Source: Metellina segmentata (taxonomy: Eukaryota; Arthropoda; Arachnida; Araneae; Tetragnathidae). From it: a DNA stretch of 64,000 nucleotides. A model generated the notes under the pieces. It was not told the DNA's origin. It saw only the letters and a program-made list of their open reading frames with translations, and ran no database searches. How positions within the stretch are numbered: the stretch's first letter is position 1; each line of letters starts with the position of its first letter. The stretch lies in the NCBI GenBank assembly GCA_947359465.1, contig OX375875.1, positions 12,286,538 to 12,350,537 of the forward strand, written 5' to 3'. The position numbers and the translations under genes were made by a program. This document shows positions 35,792 through 47,789 of the stretch, in pieces.

Positions 35792-37779
35792 CACCCAACT
35801 ACTGAAGACTCTACAGAGAGTGCTTAGATTTAATTCATTATTTCTGGAAAGGGACTCAACTCATGTACTGCTGAATAACGTTGCAAGAAACACATTAACA
35901 TTAAATATAAATGAGATAGAAAGTTAAATTTAAAGATAATTGTGTGAGATTAGAACATAAACTTACTTTAAATATAATGATAAAGTTAGAGGTATTATTG
36001 CCCCAGTTTTTGGTTATCAGAATTGGAAAAAGAAGTCATTTAATGAGGAATTAAATGAAGGAATCAAACCCTTAAACTTCAGAGTTCAAACGAAACACAC
36101 CACATCGACGTTTAGGTCGATGTGGAAAAGAGTTTTGCAGTTCAGTTGATGCAAAAGATCAGTCTGTCTCTTCAGTGAAAGCAGAACCATCAGTGGTTCA
36201 GCGAACAGTGGTGCCATATGGTAGTAATGTCCGTATATTTCGTAAGATATCAGAGGTAATTTTTTAAAGACCTTCACCAAAAGATACTGCCAGAATGCAG
36301 CTACGGGCTACATTTTAAAATCCGAATGGATGGTTTCATTCCTAACAAAATAATGATCATTCGCCATCATATGTAATGTATGGTTTTGGAAGATGTGCAA
36401 CAGTCTTATGAGATTTAGCGTACCAATGGACCACGAAGTTCTACTACAAAGAATGATTTTCTTAAATAGATATGCTGCCTTCTCATTCTCGCATGAATCA
36501 GTTCAGTCTGGTTATATTGTTACTGATGATAACTCTCCCCAATTAAATTCACTCTTGAATAGTTTTATGTATTTAGTAAAAAAGATTTAATTCCACTTGC
36601 AAAGTCTTATCTCAATATTGTAAACTGCTATTAAACTGTTTTGTCAAAACTATTGAGATACACCAAAACACATTGATTTTCAGTTATCTTTTAATCCAGA
36701 AAAGACACCAATTTCAGAACTCTGGCAGAGGATGAGGTTACGCTTTTGTAATCATTCCGTAAGCTTAAACAAACATTTTCATTTTTGTTTTATTATCAGC
36801 TCAAATACCCCGTTTGGTTTAAAATTACTAAAGAATGGCGTCTTTTTCGATTTTGTCCATGTAACTTTCAATAATCAAACGATGCATTCTGCTCAATATG
36901 TTCACTGGATCCTGGTATAGGCAATCAGAGGGGCCATTTACGGCACAAGCCTACGACTGTATTTTGTGAACCTATACTACAATCCCTGGAAAAGAGACAA
37001 AATCCAGTCCCAGATTCCAGATGACGCTCTTAAGAATAGTAAATTTATATATTCGAACTATTCAATTTCTTATTTACACAAATAAAAAATAAATATATTT
37101 TTGTGAACGTATAAAATTTTTACTATCCAATAAAAGAAGACTAAAACATTGAAAGCCGACTGCACTACAAACAACGTTTTTCACATTTTCAGCCCCCTTT
37201 TTCCTGTGATGTAGGTTACCCACTTATTGGGAGAAGCCGTAACCAGTTCCACGAGACATTGTCCAAATTAAAGTACATTTAAGTTATAAGATGTAAAAAT
37301 ACAAGAAGAACAATATAGTCTTAAAATGATTTACAATGAGAAAATTTCAAAGTCAACACAATTTACACACATCTTTTTATTAAAACAAAAATTCGACTTT
37401 AAAATTTAAAAACAAATTCACTTTCAATATTACTAAAATCTACAAAATTCGGCAAAAATCGAATATAAAACATGCGATTGAGAAGCGAAAAACTCGATAC
37501 AAAATGTTGGAGCAGCGAAATAGCATCTTAGAGAATATCCAATTCGTTTACTTATTTACAATCTCAAAAGATACACACCTGCATAACTTCAAAATCAGAT
37601 CATTGAAGGAATGTTTCCAACTTATATTTACGTTTCCAGGGAACGCAATGCCAAAATTTAAAATTCAGATTGCTATTTTCCAGACATAAAGCCTTCCGCT
37701 ATTCGGGGCTGTACACTACAGAATGTAACACATAAATAATTTTACTCTAACTTAGCGTTATTGTCTCTATACCTCCAAG
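35792..37779. other. unassigned, with one perfect hairpin
   Basis: The arms CCACATCGAC and GTCGATGTGG at 36100-36125 form a perfect hairpin around a 6-base loop. Several short open frames (for example 36393-36590) have no recognised domain. This is about 2 kb of sequence I cannot explain. Confidence 0.4.
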
Positions 37780-38060
37780 CAATTTCGATGAGTTACCGCG
37801 TCTACCAAGATCTAAGCACTTTTTATGCCAAGATATTTCGTCCATCAGGATCTATGAATTTTTATTAATGACACGATATCTCGTCCATCAAGATCTAACT
37901 AATTTTTCTAATTTCGAGATATCTCGTGAAGATATTGCCAATGTTTTGCTGACGATGAGATCACGATATGGCTCTTGTAATGACGACATATCATATCTAT
38001 CTTTATCTGGTCAATTTTACTAAAGACGAGATACCTTGTCGAGACACCTAAAAGGAGGGT
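37780..38060. repeat. array of the palindromic motif
   Basis: At least five degenerate copies in inverse orientation, including CGATATCTCGTCCATCAAG at 37874-37892 and an exact 12-bp palindrome CGAGATATCTCG at 37915-37926. Spacing is about 40-60 bp. Confidence 0.65.
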
Positions 38061-39230
38061 TAAAAATTTTACCTAATCACACATTTCATGTAATCATTTC
38101 TGAAGTCATCCGGCCTCCAGGAGCAAGGAGTTGAAGTAAATTTGTACCTCCCTTGTGTTCCAGACCGTCACTGATCTCAAGGTAAACTTGGCCTTGATTT
38201 TTCCGGTCTGACTAGTTCTCGTGCAACGCGAAAAGTGACCAAAGAGCGACAAAGCAAACCAAACCTCAATGTCATTACCTGTTCGTGTTGACAAAGAAAT
38301 ATAACTCTCTCAAAGTCTTATCCTATGGCCTCATCAAGAGGGTGAACCGGATAGCACTGGACATGTACGTCGGGATTTTATGTACCTGGTAGGGCCACCC
38401 AAGGCAAGAAGGCTGTACTGCTTCACCGGTTAACAAAGGACGTTTAATTGATGTCGAAGTCGGAATGCTTCAGAGATGGCTCCCATATAATTTGATCAAT
38501 AGCAGAGCCGCTCTAACCATGTTTTGGATAAGAAAGACCATTAGGTAATTTAGTTTTAAACAGTGCAATGGACGACCACGCGTAACCATTACAATGTACA
38601 ATTCCTCAATATCCACCTTGTTTCACTTCTTCCACGGCCCTCCGTTCGTCAGATCTCTCTCTCTCTCTCCCCCCCCCATTAAACCTGTCTGGTCGACGAA
38701 TGTCCAAGACCTAGAACACCACAGACTACCCATTGCTATACCATTTGAATTTTGGCAATATGTGGAAGCAACATGGACTACACACGTACGCTCATTAAAA
38801 AAATTTTGCAGACATTTTGGGGGACACATCTGCCAGTATTCAATAACTCTGTACAAACTCCATGCTTTCGTGTAATTTGACTTTTTTTACACTGGGATAA
38901 GAAAGAAGATAATTGAATGATACTCTTTCGCACGAAATTCCCGCTATAGAAGGTGAACTATAGTAACCCGTCACCGATCTTTTCCCCGGTTCATTCTGCT
39001 TAGACCTTACGTGCTTGCATATTTGATGGATATACCAGTCTCGAGAAAAGTCTGATAGCTATGCACTGTTTATAAAACAGCGTAGTTTTGTGCACTACGG
39101 ATCTAGTTAAGAATGAAGAATGTTGCATGGATTCAATGATAAAAGTAGTCAGTGTATAAACAGCTGATTAAGGGGAACTTGAATTTCCATATCTACATTT
39201 TTATGTGTCGAATACTTACATACACCCCAC
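38061..39230. other. unassigned
   Basis: A TC run followed by a C run lies near 38659-38680. A frame at 38594-38875 contains FWQYVEATWTTHVRSL, vaguely like a Tc1 tail, but is not convincing. There is no other signal. Confidence 0.35.
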
Positions 39231-39468
39231 TGAAGAGGCGTAAATTCTACATATTATTCAATTTATAACTCAGCAAAAGCCAAGAGTATTCATAGTAATT
39301 CTTTATTTATGCAAGTTAGTACTCCGCAACAGCAAACGATTATATTACAATAAAATGCTAATAAGAAACAAGAACAACCAAGTCGTCGCTAAGCAACTAG
39401 TCAACATTGCCGTGACACAAACAATCGTCAATCCACTTTAGTTTCTTTTACGTTGAGTTGCGATTACA
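39231..39468 (-). repeat. solo or isolated LTR
   Basis: The reverse complement of the LTR at 23931-24166, running TGTAATCGCAAC to CCTCTTCA when read in reverse. No gag or pol is attached. The 5-bp flanks do not match, so it may be a remnant and not a clean solo LTR. Confidence 0.7.
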
Positions 39469-39536
39469 CTCCCCTCTTGATACCTAAAGGTTTCAAGTAT
39501 AATAACTGTAATACAATGGTTATATATATATATATA

Positions 39537-39945
39537 CACTGCTGGCCACCTAAATTACAACACCAAGAAAGACAAGAGATATCACAACAAAATTTATTTG
39601 GTAGATAACATGTTGACCAAGTATCAAATGATTAAATTTATAGACTTCTGTGAAGTGTGGTTCCTGCCAAAATCAGTAGCCAGAGTAGCCGGCATTGTTG
39701 GAGATCACCGCTGCCACACGCCTCGGCATTGATTCAAAGAGACTTTGGATGTGTTCTTGGGGTACAACAGACCAAGTAGCTTCCACACGTTGCCAAAGTT
39801 GATCTGGTGTGGCAGCTGGGGATGTAAAATGGGTCAATCGTTGAGCAACCATGGACCACATGTTTTCTATCGGTGAAAGATCCGGAGAGCGAGCTGGCCA
39901 GGGAAACAATTCAATCTGGCGATTGACGAATAACCCTCTCTTTTC
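39537..39945 (-). pseudogene. truncated Tc1 element with transposase tail
   Basis: Starts CACTGCTGGCCACC after a TA run, like the element at 24534. It keeps only the C-terminal 78 codons: PWPARSPDLSPIENMWSMVA with the catalytic Glu, then SLFESMPRRVAAVI and the terminal GYSGY. The copy breaks off near 39945, so the right end and most of the gene are missing. It is nearer the family consensus than the 24.5-kb copy (SPIENMW against SQIENMW). Confidence 0.88.
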
Positions 39946-40309
39946 CTAATAAATTACTCGTGGTCGGCCTGTTCTTGCTACAAAACGTCGAAGAGCTAAA
40001 AGAAAGCTGTCAGAAGAGAAAGAATTCACTTGTTCTAAATGTGTGGCTCAATAAATGGCACAAGTAAATACCGCTGTTTTTTCCCCACGTTTTATAAATA
40101 GAAGTTGGTTGGTTGACTCATTTGTGTTTTATGGCGCAAGGTTCAATAGCGGAAAATCTGCGCCAAACACAAGATTAAATAATATTAAAAAATAACCAGT
40201 ATAATAGTAAATACCAGTATATGATATAAAAATAAAATTCCAGTATAATAATATACCAGTATAATAATATTTCTTATATGGTTCATTCAACCATTTAAGA
40301 AACTCTGAA
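39946..40309. other. unassigned, with a small CCAGTATAATA repeat
   Basis: CCAGTATAATA-type words repeat several times at 40195-40270. A TTTTATGGCGCAAGG block near 40126 recurs in inverse form near 61008, a possible small dispersed repeat. Confidence 0.4.
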
Positions 40310-41815
40310 TATCAATGAGTAAAGAAATGTCTCATGATAACTTTAATTTCCACGTTTCCTTGCAGCATAACTTTTACCGGTAAAATCACAGGGGCTAATA
40401 TCCTAAAATGATCAAACATCTTTAGAACAGCGGCTGAAACAAATCGTTTAGTAAAATTTCTACTCATTGCAGAAAAATCATAATTCAAATTATAATTCAA
40501 AAAAAATTTCAAAGTATCACGATCCAAATCCCACAATGTTCCCAAAACATTTGAAACGATAGAACTTTTTTGAAGCGCATTTACATTCGACGCTAGGCCT
40601 CCACTTGCGATTTCTAGTCGCGCGAGTTTTCAGTCACGAAAATAAACTCATTATTTCAAATACAAGTGCACAAGCTTGTGACTAAACAATCGCAGCGATT
40701 AAAAAGTTGCAACCGTTCCTACTTTCGCCTCTACGAAACTGTCGCTCCATCCAATGAATCACACCGACAGGCATGGACATGCACACACTTGCGATAGTTT
40801 AGTCGCAGTTCTGATGCATTCCTGTTCTAGTCTCTGTTTAAAACTGCAAATACTTATCTAAAATGTGGCAACGAATCTACATATGGTGATGATGGACGAA
40901 TATTAATAGTAATTAATACTGGGTTACTTATTAAAAAATTGAAAAGAAGACTAAAAAAATTGAAGATTGTTATTGATCGATCAATTATTTTCATCAATTC
41001 ATCAAAACTACTTTTTGTCATCGGTAATACTGGAAAAACTTTGCTGGGTACTCACAAAAATCTTCAAATAACTTGTAAAATTGTACTTTCAGTAATCTTT
41101 GACTTATTGGATGTTCCCTGTAACGATGCTTACTCCGTTTACTTCTCGCCCGAAACAAAAGAGCGATCGCACAAGTTGTTTAAAAGACATCCATTGGAAA
41201 ACTGTTCAAAATTACCGGTTTATCTATCGCAGTGTGTGCACCTTGCAGATTTTCTGCAGCAGCGATTTTTTGGTCGCCGTGACTAGAAATCGCAAGTGGA
41301 GGCTCAGTCTTAATCCCCCAATTCCTCAAGTTTAATCGTAAGAGAATTGTCTTAGCATTCAAACTTTTTTGCCTCCTTGTTACCAGAAAAGTAGGATAAG
41401 CAATTATCTACATGAAACAATTTCTTTAACTTTTCAGTTACTTAATAATATTTAAAGGGAGCATTTTCAAGAAAATGTGAAATCGACTTATCTAATAAAT
41501 AAGGACTTGACGAGACCCAAAATACCACCCTACAATGCCGATAAACAATCTTTTCATTTTCTGAAGGGATGAAAAAACGTAAAAAGTCCTTATGATCTTC
41601 AGTTATTCCTAACTGAAAGAAGGCTTTTTCAGTGTTTGCAGACAATCCAATCAGATTAGACGAAATCGGTCGATCCCCTTTAGGAATCAATTCGATCATA
41701 TTCAGACCTTTGAATACAAGATCATTAAAGAAAAGACTCTCTGTCCCACTCTGTCGTATGCCGACGTGTCAAACACAGAGCTACTCTTCGTGGTCAAACT
41801 TACGTTTTTGACTAC
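40310..41815 (-). pseudogene. BEL/Pao polymerase remnant, split by a TIR element
   Basis: Two minus-strand pieces read as one polymerase in order. From 41815: SSVFDTSAYD, LNMIELIPKGD, EKAFFQLGITEDHKDFLRFF, YRHCRVVFWVSSSPYLLDKS, then KLFHVDNCLSYF near 41390. After the insert at 40594-41307 it continues: GTLWDLDRDTLKFF, NFTKRFVSAAVLKMFD, LAPVILPVKVMLQ to about 40312. This is the reverse transcriptase order of BEL/Pao elements. The FHVDNC block corresponds to the YVDD-type active-site region. Stops and lost frames show it is dead. No LTRs were identified with it. Confidence 0.8.
40594..41307. mobile_element. non-autonomous TIR element inside BEL/Pao
   Basis: The ends AGGCCTCCACTTGCGATTTC and its inverse GAAATCGCAAGTGGAGGCT bound 714 bp. 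Target duplication is unclear (CTA or TCA at the edges). PIF/Harbinger-like is a guess from the TIR style. An internal 115-codon open frame (40939-41286) has no known domain. Confidence 0.75.
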
Positions 41816-41859
41816 CTGTCTATGAGGCAGATAATAATTCAATATCATCTTCAATATAT

Positions 41860-43262
41860 CTTTATATCAATATATCATTCAATATCAATATATCATTCAA
41901 TATATCATTCAATATCAATATATCATTCAATATCAATATATCATTCAATATATCATTCAATATCAATATATCATTCAATATCAATATATCATTCAATATA
42001 TCATTCAATATCAATATATCATTCAATATCAATATATCATTCAATATATCATTCAATATCAATATATCATTCAATATCAATATATCATTCAATATCAATA
42101 TATCATTCAATATATCATTCAATATCAATATATCATTCAATATCAATATATCATTCAATATCAATATATCATTCAATATATCATTCAATATCAATATATC
42201 ATTCAATATCAATATATCATTCAATATATCATTCAATATCAATATATCATTCAATATCAATATATCATTCAATATCAATATATCATTCAATATCAATGTA
42301 TCATTCAATATCAATATATCATTCAATATCAATATATCATTCAATATATCATTCAATATCAATATACCATTCAATATATCATTCAATATCAATATATCAT
42401 TCAATATATCATTCAATATCAATATATCATTCAATATATCATTCAATATCAATATATCATTCAATATCAATATATCATTCAATATATCATTCAATATCAA
42501 TATACCATTCAATATATCATTCAATATCAATATATCATTCAATATATCATTCAATATCAATATATCATTCAATATCAATATATCATTCAATATATCATTC
42601 AATATCAATATATCATTCAATATCAATATATCATTCAATATCAATATATCATTCAATATCAATATATCATTCAATATATATTCAATATATCATTCAATAT
42701 CAATATATCATTCAATATATCATTCAATATCAATATATCATTCAATATCAATATATCATTCAATATATCATTCAATATCAATATACCATTCAATATATCA
42801 TTCAATATCAATATATCATTCAATATATCATTCAATATCAATATATCATTCAATATCAATATATCATTCAATATCAATATATCATTCAATATATCATTCA
42901 ATATCAATATATCATTCAATATATCATTCAATATCAATATATCATTCAATATATATTCAATATATCATTCAATATCAATATATCATTCAATATATATTCA
43001 ATATATCATTCAATATATCATTCAATATCAATATATCATTCAATATCAATATATCATTCAATATCAATATATCATTCAATATCAATATATCATTCAATAT
43101 ATATTCAATATATCATTCAATATATATTCAATATATCATTCAATATATATTCAATATATCATTCAATATATATTCAATATATCATTCAATATATATTCAA
43201 TATATATTCAATATATCATTCAATATATATTCAATATATCATTCAATATCAATATATCTTTT
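41860..43262. repeat. 1.4-kb satellite of 12- and 18-bp units
   Basis: Units CAATATATCATT (12 bp) and CAATATCAATATATCATT (18 bp) alternate in irregular order. In the last third an 11-bp variant CAATATATATT also appears. With almost no stops in any frame, both strands read open for hundreds of codons, with meaningless repeats such as ISIYHS and NDILIL. This is not a gene. Confidence 0.97.
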
Positions 43263-43461
43263 CAATATCATATTTTGGAATCATTTCAATTACATTCAAC
43301 TACTAATAGATATTCTTGGAAACATATAGATATTCATCAAGTAAACCTTTTTCGTATGCACGATTGCACATTTTCTGATGTCTGTTCCAAGTAAGGTTTC
43401 CAGAATATTTCTTTTAAAGGGAACACACGCCTTCTTAATTATCTCACTCTATTTTTTAAGG

Positions 43462-43955
43462 CAGATCTTTTTTGTTCTCTTTTTTTCGGTTGTTCACTTT
43501 TTGATCACTTTGTTCAACATTTCGGATAGTGTTAAAAATATATTTCGTTGCGAAACTAGCCAATTTTTTTTGTTCGCATCAAATCGAAGTCTCTAACTCA
43601 ACTATGATTGCTGCGCACAAACAATTATTAAAAGTAAGATGTTTTATTTCTACTTATTAGATATGTATCTACTATTAATTGGTTGAAATATGTTTGTTGT
43701 TTAAAAATTGGATTCTTAATTTTTTCAACGTTTTGAAAAAAGACAAATAAATGGTCAATATTTTCATTTATAATTTCGTTCTTGCGTTTACGAATTCTTT
43801 TCAAAATATGTAAGTAATATGTTCATTAGATTTTCTTTCAGTTCAAGATTCAGTTAAGATTCGTCAAAGATGATTATTTTTGTCCTCTTTTGAAAAAAAT
43901 AATTTTACCAAATTTTCTCTTTTCTCATATTTATCTTTTGGCAACCCTAGATCCA
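43462..43955. repeat. duplicated segment, copy 1
   Basis: Matches 48583-48669 plus 49709-50145 over nearly its whole length, including TTAGATATGTATCTACTATT and AATATGTTCA(T/A)TAGATTTTC. Copy 2 has about 1 kb extra in the middle, which includes a Helitron. This suggests an old local duplication about 5-6 kb apart. Confidence 0.8.
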
Positions 43956-44065
43956 AGTTAATTCCTGGTTCCTTGGTAAATCAAAAATATCACACTTGAA
44001 ATGCAAACTAAGTTCATGCCTTCTTTAAGGAAGAATTTTAAATTGTCTGAATTGATTTGAACTTC

Positions 44066-44317
44066 AAAATGCTTAAAGCCCTTCTCTTAGCACTATTTGT
44101 CGGATTCAAAATATCAAGTTTCCAGATCCCATATAATTCACGAATAGATGAATTACTAATGTGCAATGAAAAAGCCGTGAAAAAATATCTTCTTTGCAAG
44201 AACGATCATCAGTTGGGCAAGATTTTGCAACAAATGCAACTTTTTTTTCACACGTTCTACGCTGCATGTAAAGTACTAAAACCAAAATTCCTCCTACGTG
44301 GGGTGTATTATAAGTGA
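44066..44317 (+). CDS. possible secreted protein, first exon (unrecognised)
   Basis: A short frame whose second in-frame Met (about 44069) starts MLKALLLALFVGFKISSFQ, which looks like a cleavable signal peptide. The following peptide has two cysteines 11 residues apart (LMCNEKAVKKYLLCKND). After about 54 residues it enters an ATGCAACTTTTT repeat, so the true exon probably ends earlier. A possible splice donor (CAT then GTAAAGT) lies near 44267. A second cysteine-bearing frame lies 3 kb downstream (47278-47407), beyond a hAT insertion, with a good donor site. I do not recognise the family. A chance frame cannot be excluded. Confidence 0.3.
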   Translation, partial: KMLKALLLALFVGFKISSFQIPYNSRIDELLMCNEKAVKKYLLCKNDHQLGKILQQMQLFFHTFYAACKVLKPKFLLRGVYYK

Positions 44318-44329
44318 GTTATATCCGAA

Positions 44330-44410
44330 ACATAAATGCAACTTTCTGTATAAATGCAACTTTTTGCATAAATGCAACTTTTTGCATAAATTCAACCACC
44401 TGCAACTTTT
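44330..44410. repeat. short ATGCAACTTTTT tandem repeat
   Basis: Four or five copies of about 18 bp around ATAAATGCAACTTTTTGC. Single copies also occur at 44232 and at 47690-47725, the latter beyond the hAT element. Confidence 0.75.
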
Positions 44411-44596
44411 TAAAATTTAGCTTAAAATTAATAAATATGAAATTACTATTTCATTTTTTGACCTTTCAATCAACCCTTCGATCACGTGTGTCTGATCTTG
44501 CGATCGCCTAAGTATTGCGGATCAAACAAGAAGTTCATGAAAAGAAGGTGTTCGTCCTAACAGACGAAAGTGAAATAAATCGGAAGTACCTTAACA

Positions 44597-46710
44597 CAGT
44601 GATTCTCAACCTGTGGGGCGCGCCCCCCTAGGGGGACGAGAGCACACTAGATGGGGGGCGGGAGAATATCCAAGAGAAAATATTATTTAAAAAAATTGAT
44701 TAACTGACTTAAAGGAAAGCACACATACACATAGAAAACAAAATAGATTTCGACATATTTAATAATTAACTTATTAAAGTAAAACTACTTCTAAATCAAA
44801 ACTTACTTAATCAAAACATACCAAATTAAAAACAAATTTAATAATTTATAGTGACTTCCTTGGGCCTGTCTTGCCGAGCAAAGTTTTTCGAAGGAAGGCT
44901 TAATATTAGAAATAGCCACTCTCAGTTCTGTTTCTATATTAAGCCGAGATCTACATTTTGTCTTTAAAGAAGCCACAGCATAAAATCCAGTTTCACAAAG
45001 GTAGGATGTTGAAAATGGTAAAAGAATGCGAAATGCCCTTGTTTTTAGTGAAGAAAAATATATAATCCTCTACTCCTGACCAAAATTCAAATAGTGATTT
45101 ATTACTAAATTGTCTTTTGGTTTCGCCACTTGTCGTGAAGTCTATGAATTTTTCTTCCTCATCAATTGATAGTCCTTCGGGAGTCTTATGAAATGGATCC
45201 CTAACCCACTCGTAACTTGCTACCAGTTTGTCGTCAGCAAGAAAATACTTTTTAAAATTATTTGCCTGCATGGCTAAATGATTTTCAATGGTTACAAAAA
45301 CAACTTTTACATGTTCTTCTTCAGCCTGGTAAATTTTAGTACAATCATTCACATTTGCAAACAATGTTAGGTTTTTTTACTTTAAATTTCTGCTCCACAA
45401 TTCCAATTTTCTATAAAAGCATTAAATTTATCACTCGTATCGAACCTATGTATATTTGCTCCTTGGAGTTGAAGATTCAAGTTATTTAATTTCTCGAATA
45501 TGTCGACCACAAGTAGCTCAATTTCATCACAAATAAACCATCGTGAAAATTCTTGGCTTCCGGTCTGTTTTCTTCTTCCAGGAAAGTGGCGATTTCTTCT
45601 CTTAATTCATAAACACGTTGCACGAATTTCCCACGTGATAACCATCTTGCCTCGCAATAAAATAGTAAAACTGGATGTATTGCACCCATAATTTTACAAA
45701 GTGCAGAAAAGATTTTTGATTTCAGGGGTCTCATTTTGATAGAATTTACTATCGTTACGACTGTAGTAAACACAATATTCAGACCAGGACTCATTTCTTT
45801 GGAAGCCAAAGCTTCTCTGTGGATCATGCAATGTGTCCAGACGCACTGAGGCGATTTTTGTTTTACAAGTGCTTTAGAATCTTCCGGACATTGAACCAGC
45901 ACCATCGGTGCATATTCCGATGCAATTTTTCCATTCTATGTTTGCCTCGTTAATAAAATCATTTAAAATAGAAAATAATGCGAGCGCTGTTGCTTTGAGT
46001 TCTATCGGTTTGCAGAAAAGTAGTTCTTCTACTGTTGACATATTATCACAAAATTGAACATAGGCAATGAAATGAGCATCTTTATTACTATCTGTTGCTT
46101 CATCAAGCTGTATTGAAAACAATTTGTCACTCAACTTCGAGAAAACTTGACACTGTACATCTTCAGCTATATCACCAATTCGACGAGCAACATTATCATT
46201 TGAAAGAGGTATGGACTGCAATTGTTTTGAAAAATTATATCCAAACATAGTTTCTACAATCTCAATTTCTGCTGGCAAAATAAGCTCTTCACCAGCGGTG
46301 TGAGGTTTCTTACATCTGGGTATTTTATATGAAACTTTGTAGGATGCAATTAAAGCTTTTTTATTCACAGAAAAAGTTTCTTTAAAATATCATTTTTGCT
46401 TTTCATATGATTTTAATTTTAATTCGAAGAATTCTGTGGATTTGTTGACATACTCACTATGAAGCGTTTCCAAATGTCGTTTAAGTTTATTAGGTGTCAT
46501 GCTGTCTACGGCCAACATTTTTGAGCAAATGATACACAGGGGCCTTTCTTCTTCATTTACTTCGGTACTGGTAAACCCCAAATTTAAGTATTCTTGAAAA
46601 TATTTTCTTGATTTTATTTTTGGAACTACGCTCGTCTGAGAACTTGTTGATGCTTGACTATCGTGTAATGCTCGTTTGTGCCCGCTTAAAAAATTATCCA
46701 TGGGTCTGCA
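44597..46710 (-). mobile_element. hAT element (ZBED-like), best preserved here
   Basis: The left terminus CAGTGATTCTCAACC is followed by a GC-rich palindrome GGGGCGCGCCCC. A ZBED-like transposase reads on the minus strand from 46701 toward this end. I could not find the matching right terminus beyond 46701, so that border is approximate. Confidence 0.7.
44855..46701 (-). pseudogene. ZBED-like hAT transposase, nearly complete but broken
   Basis: Starts at the ATG at 46701. Residues 32-81 form a BED zinc finger, with Cys56/Cys59 (CIIC) and His76/His81 (HLETLH). After a stop near 46388 follow SNDNVARRIGDIAEDV and FSIQLDEATDSN with the first catalytic Asp. CIGICTDGAGSM, with the second Asp, comes at about 45880-45910. 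After a frameshift come HCMIHREALASKEM, ALCKIMGA and EARWLSRGKFVQRVYELREE. The last part carries YEWVRDPF, FEFWSGVED and a C-terminal STYLCETGFYAV near 44990. The order and length suit a full transposase of about 600 aa. At least one stop and two frame changes inactivate it. Confidence 0.88.
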
Positions 46711-47261
46711 TTAATCTGCTGCCGTGAGTATTTAATATGGTGATTGCAATTAACACGAAAACATATATAACATACGATAGATTTGATAGCGATCGACTCG
46801 AATGAGAATTGAAACTTGCGTTATCGAACATTTTCGTTCTTCCTATGAGAAAACATTTGCTCTGCGCATGCTCGAGACGGCTTCCACAAATCATATTACT
46901 TATTTTTTCTCTTTTCTTTAGTCATGCTTCTGTTTTATTTCTTTTATTATTCCAAACAAAAGTATTCCCAGTTTCTAAATTTAGCTCACCCCGTCTAGGT
47001 TAACTTTCATTAACGAATTTTTGTACTTTCATATTCTTTTAACGTTATCTCCCTGTTTGGCTTACATTTCAAGTATAATATCTAAATTTGCCCCGCTTCC
47101 ATTCGCTTCATCTGTTCACCGTCCGCTTGGCAAAATGACAGATGTGGTTTCTCGCCAATGTTGGCTCGCTTTTACTCTAGTTTTGGCAGTTAGTTAAAAA
47201 TAATTTAAAAACAGAAATCAAAATACTCAATATATATATTATTGTTGTAGACATTTTATTG
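46711..47261. other. unassigned, presumably the hAT right end and flank
   Basis: No inverse of the CAGTGATTCTCAACC terminus was found. A TA run lies near 47228-47240. Confidence 0.4.
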
Positions 47262-47277
47262 TATGCGGGAGGGGGGG

Positions 47278-47407
47278 GGCGTGATGAAAATTATGATTGA
47301 AAACTGTGCCGCGAATAATGAAAGGTATAAACGCTGCCTTAACACATTGGTTGGCACTCTTGATAATCCTGAGGAAACTTGTGTAATCGACAGCACAGTT
47401 TGTGAGG
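47278..47407 (+). CDS. possible internal exon with four cysteines (unrecognised)
   Basis: An open frame with the peptide MIENCAANNERYKRCLNTL then NPEETCVIDSTVCE. It ends at a strong donor-like GAG/GTGAGTG near 47407-47414. The cysteine spacing in the first part (nine between) resembles that of the frame at 44066 (ten between), so these may be exons of one secreted protein. A possible acceptor (TTGTTGTAG) lies at 47243-47251, before a G-run. Reading passes through the donor for 20 more codons before a stop. The function is unknown and the call is weak. Confidence 0.3.
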
Positions 47408-47789
47408 TGAGTGTTGATCATCAATACGTTGTTCGCCTTGTAAATGACGTTTTAAAATCTGAATATTGAGCAAAAAGATTTTGCGCTTCTGCTATCCGAT
47501 GCATTACATTATATGACTGTAGCTGGAGCAGTTTTTCTATGTTAAAGAAATTACTGGACAAGGATCGGCCATTCAACGTTCTTCTGTATTTAATGATGTA
47601 TTATAATACTGTTGTACACGACTAAAATTGTCAATATATTTGTATTTTTTATGAATAATTTACTTTAGATTTTAGTGTATCAAAAATAAATGCAACTTTA
47701 TTTCCATAAATGCAACTTTTCCCATTTTTACTGCAACAAAAAAGTTGCCGTAATCATTAGTGATTTTTTGTTTATCGGAGAGAGTGTAA

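Noticed and set aside
38594..38875. A Tc1 transposase tail (FWQYVEATWTTHVRSL)
   Set aside because: The likeness is confined to a few residues and the catalytic motifs and terminal repeats are absent.
41822..43306. A 494-codon open frame and long opposite-strand frames
   Set aside because: They are translation of a 12/18-bp satellite without stop codons; the peptides are pure ISIYHS or NDILIL repeats.
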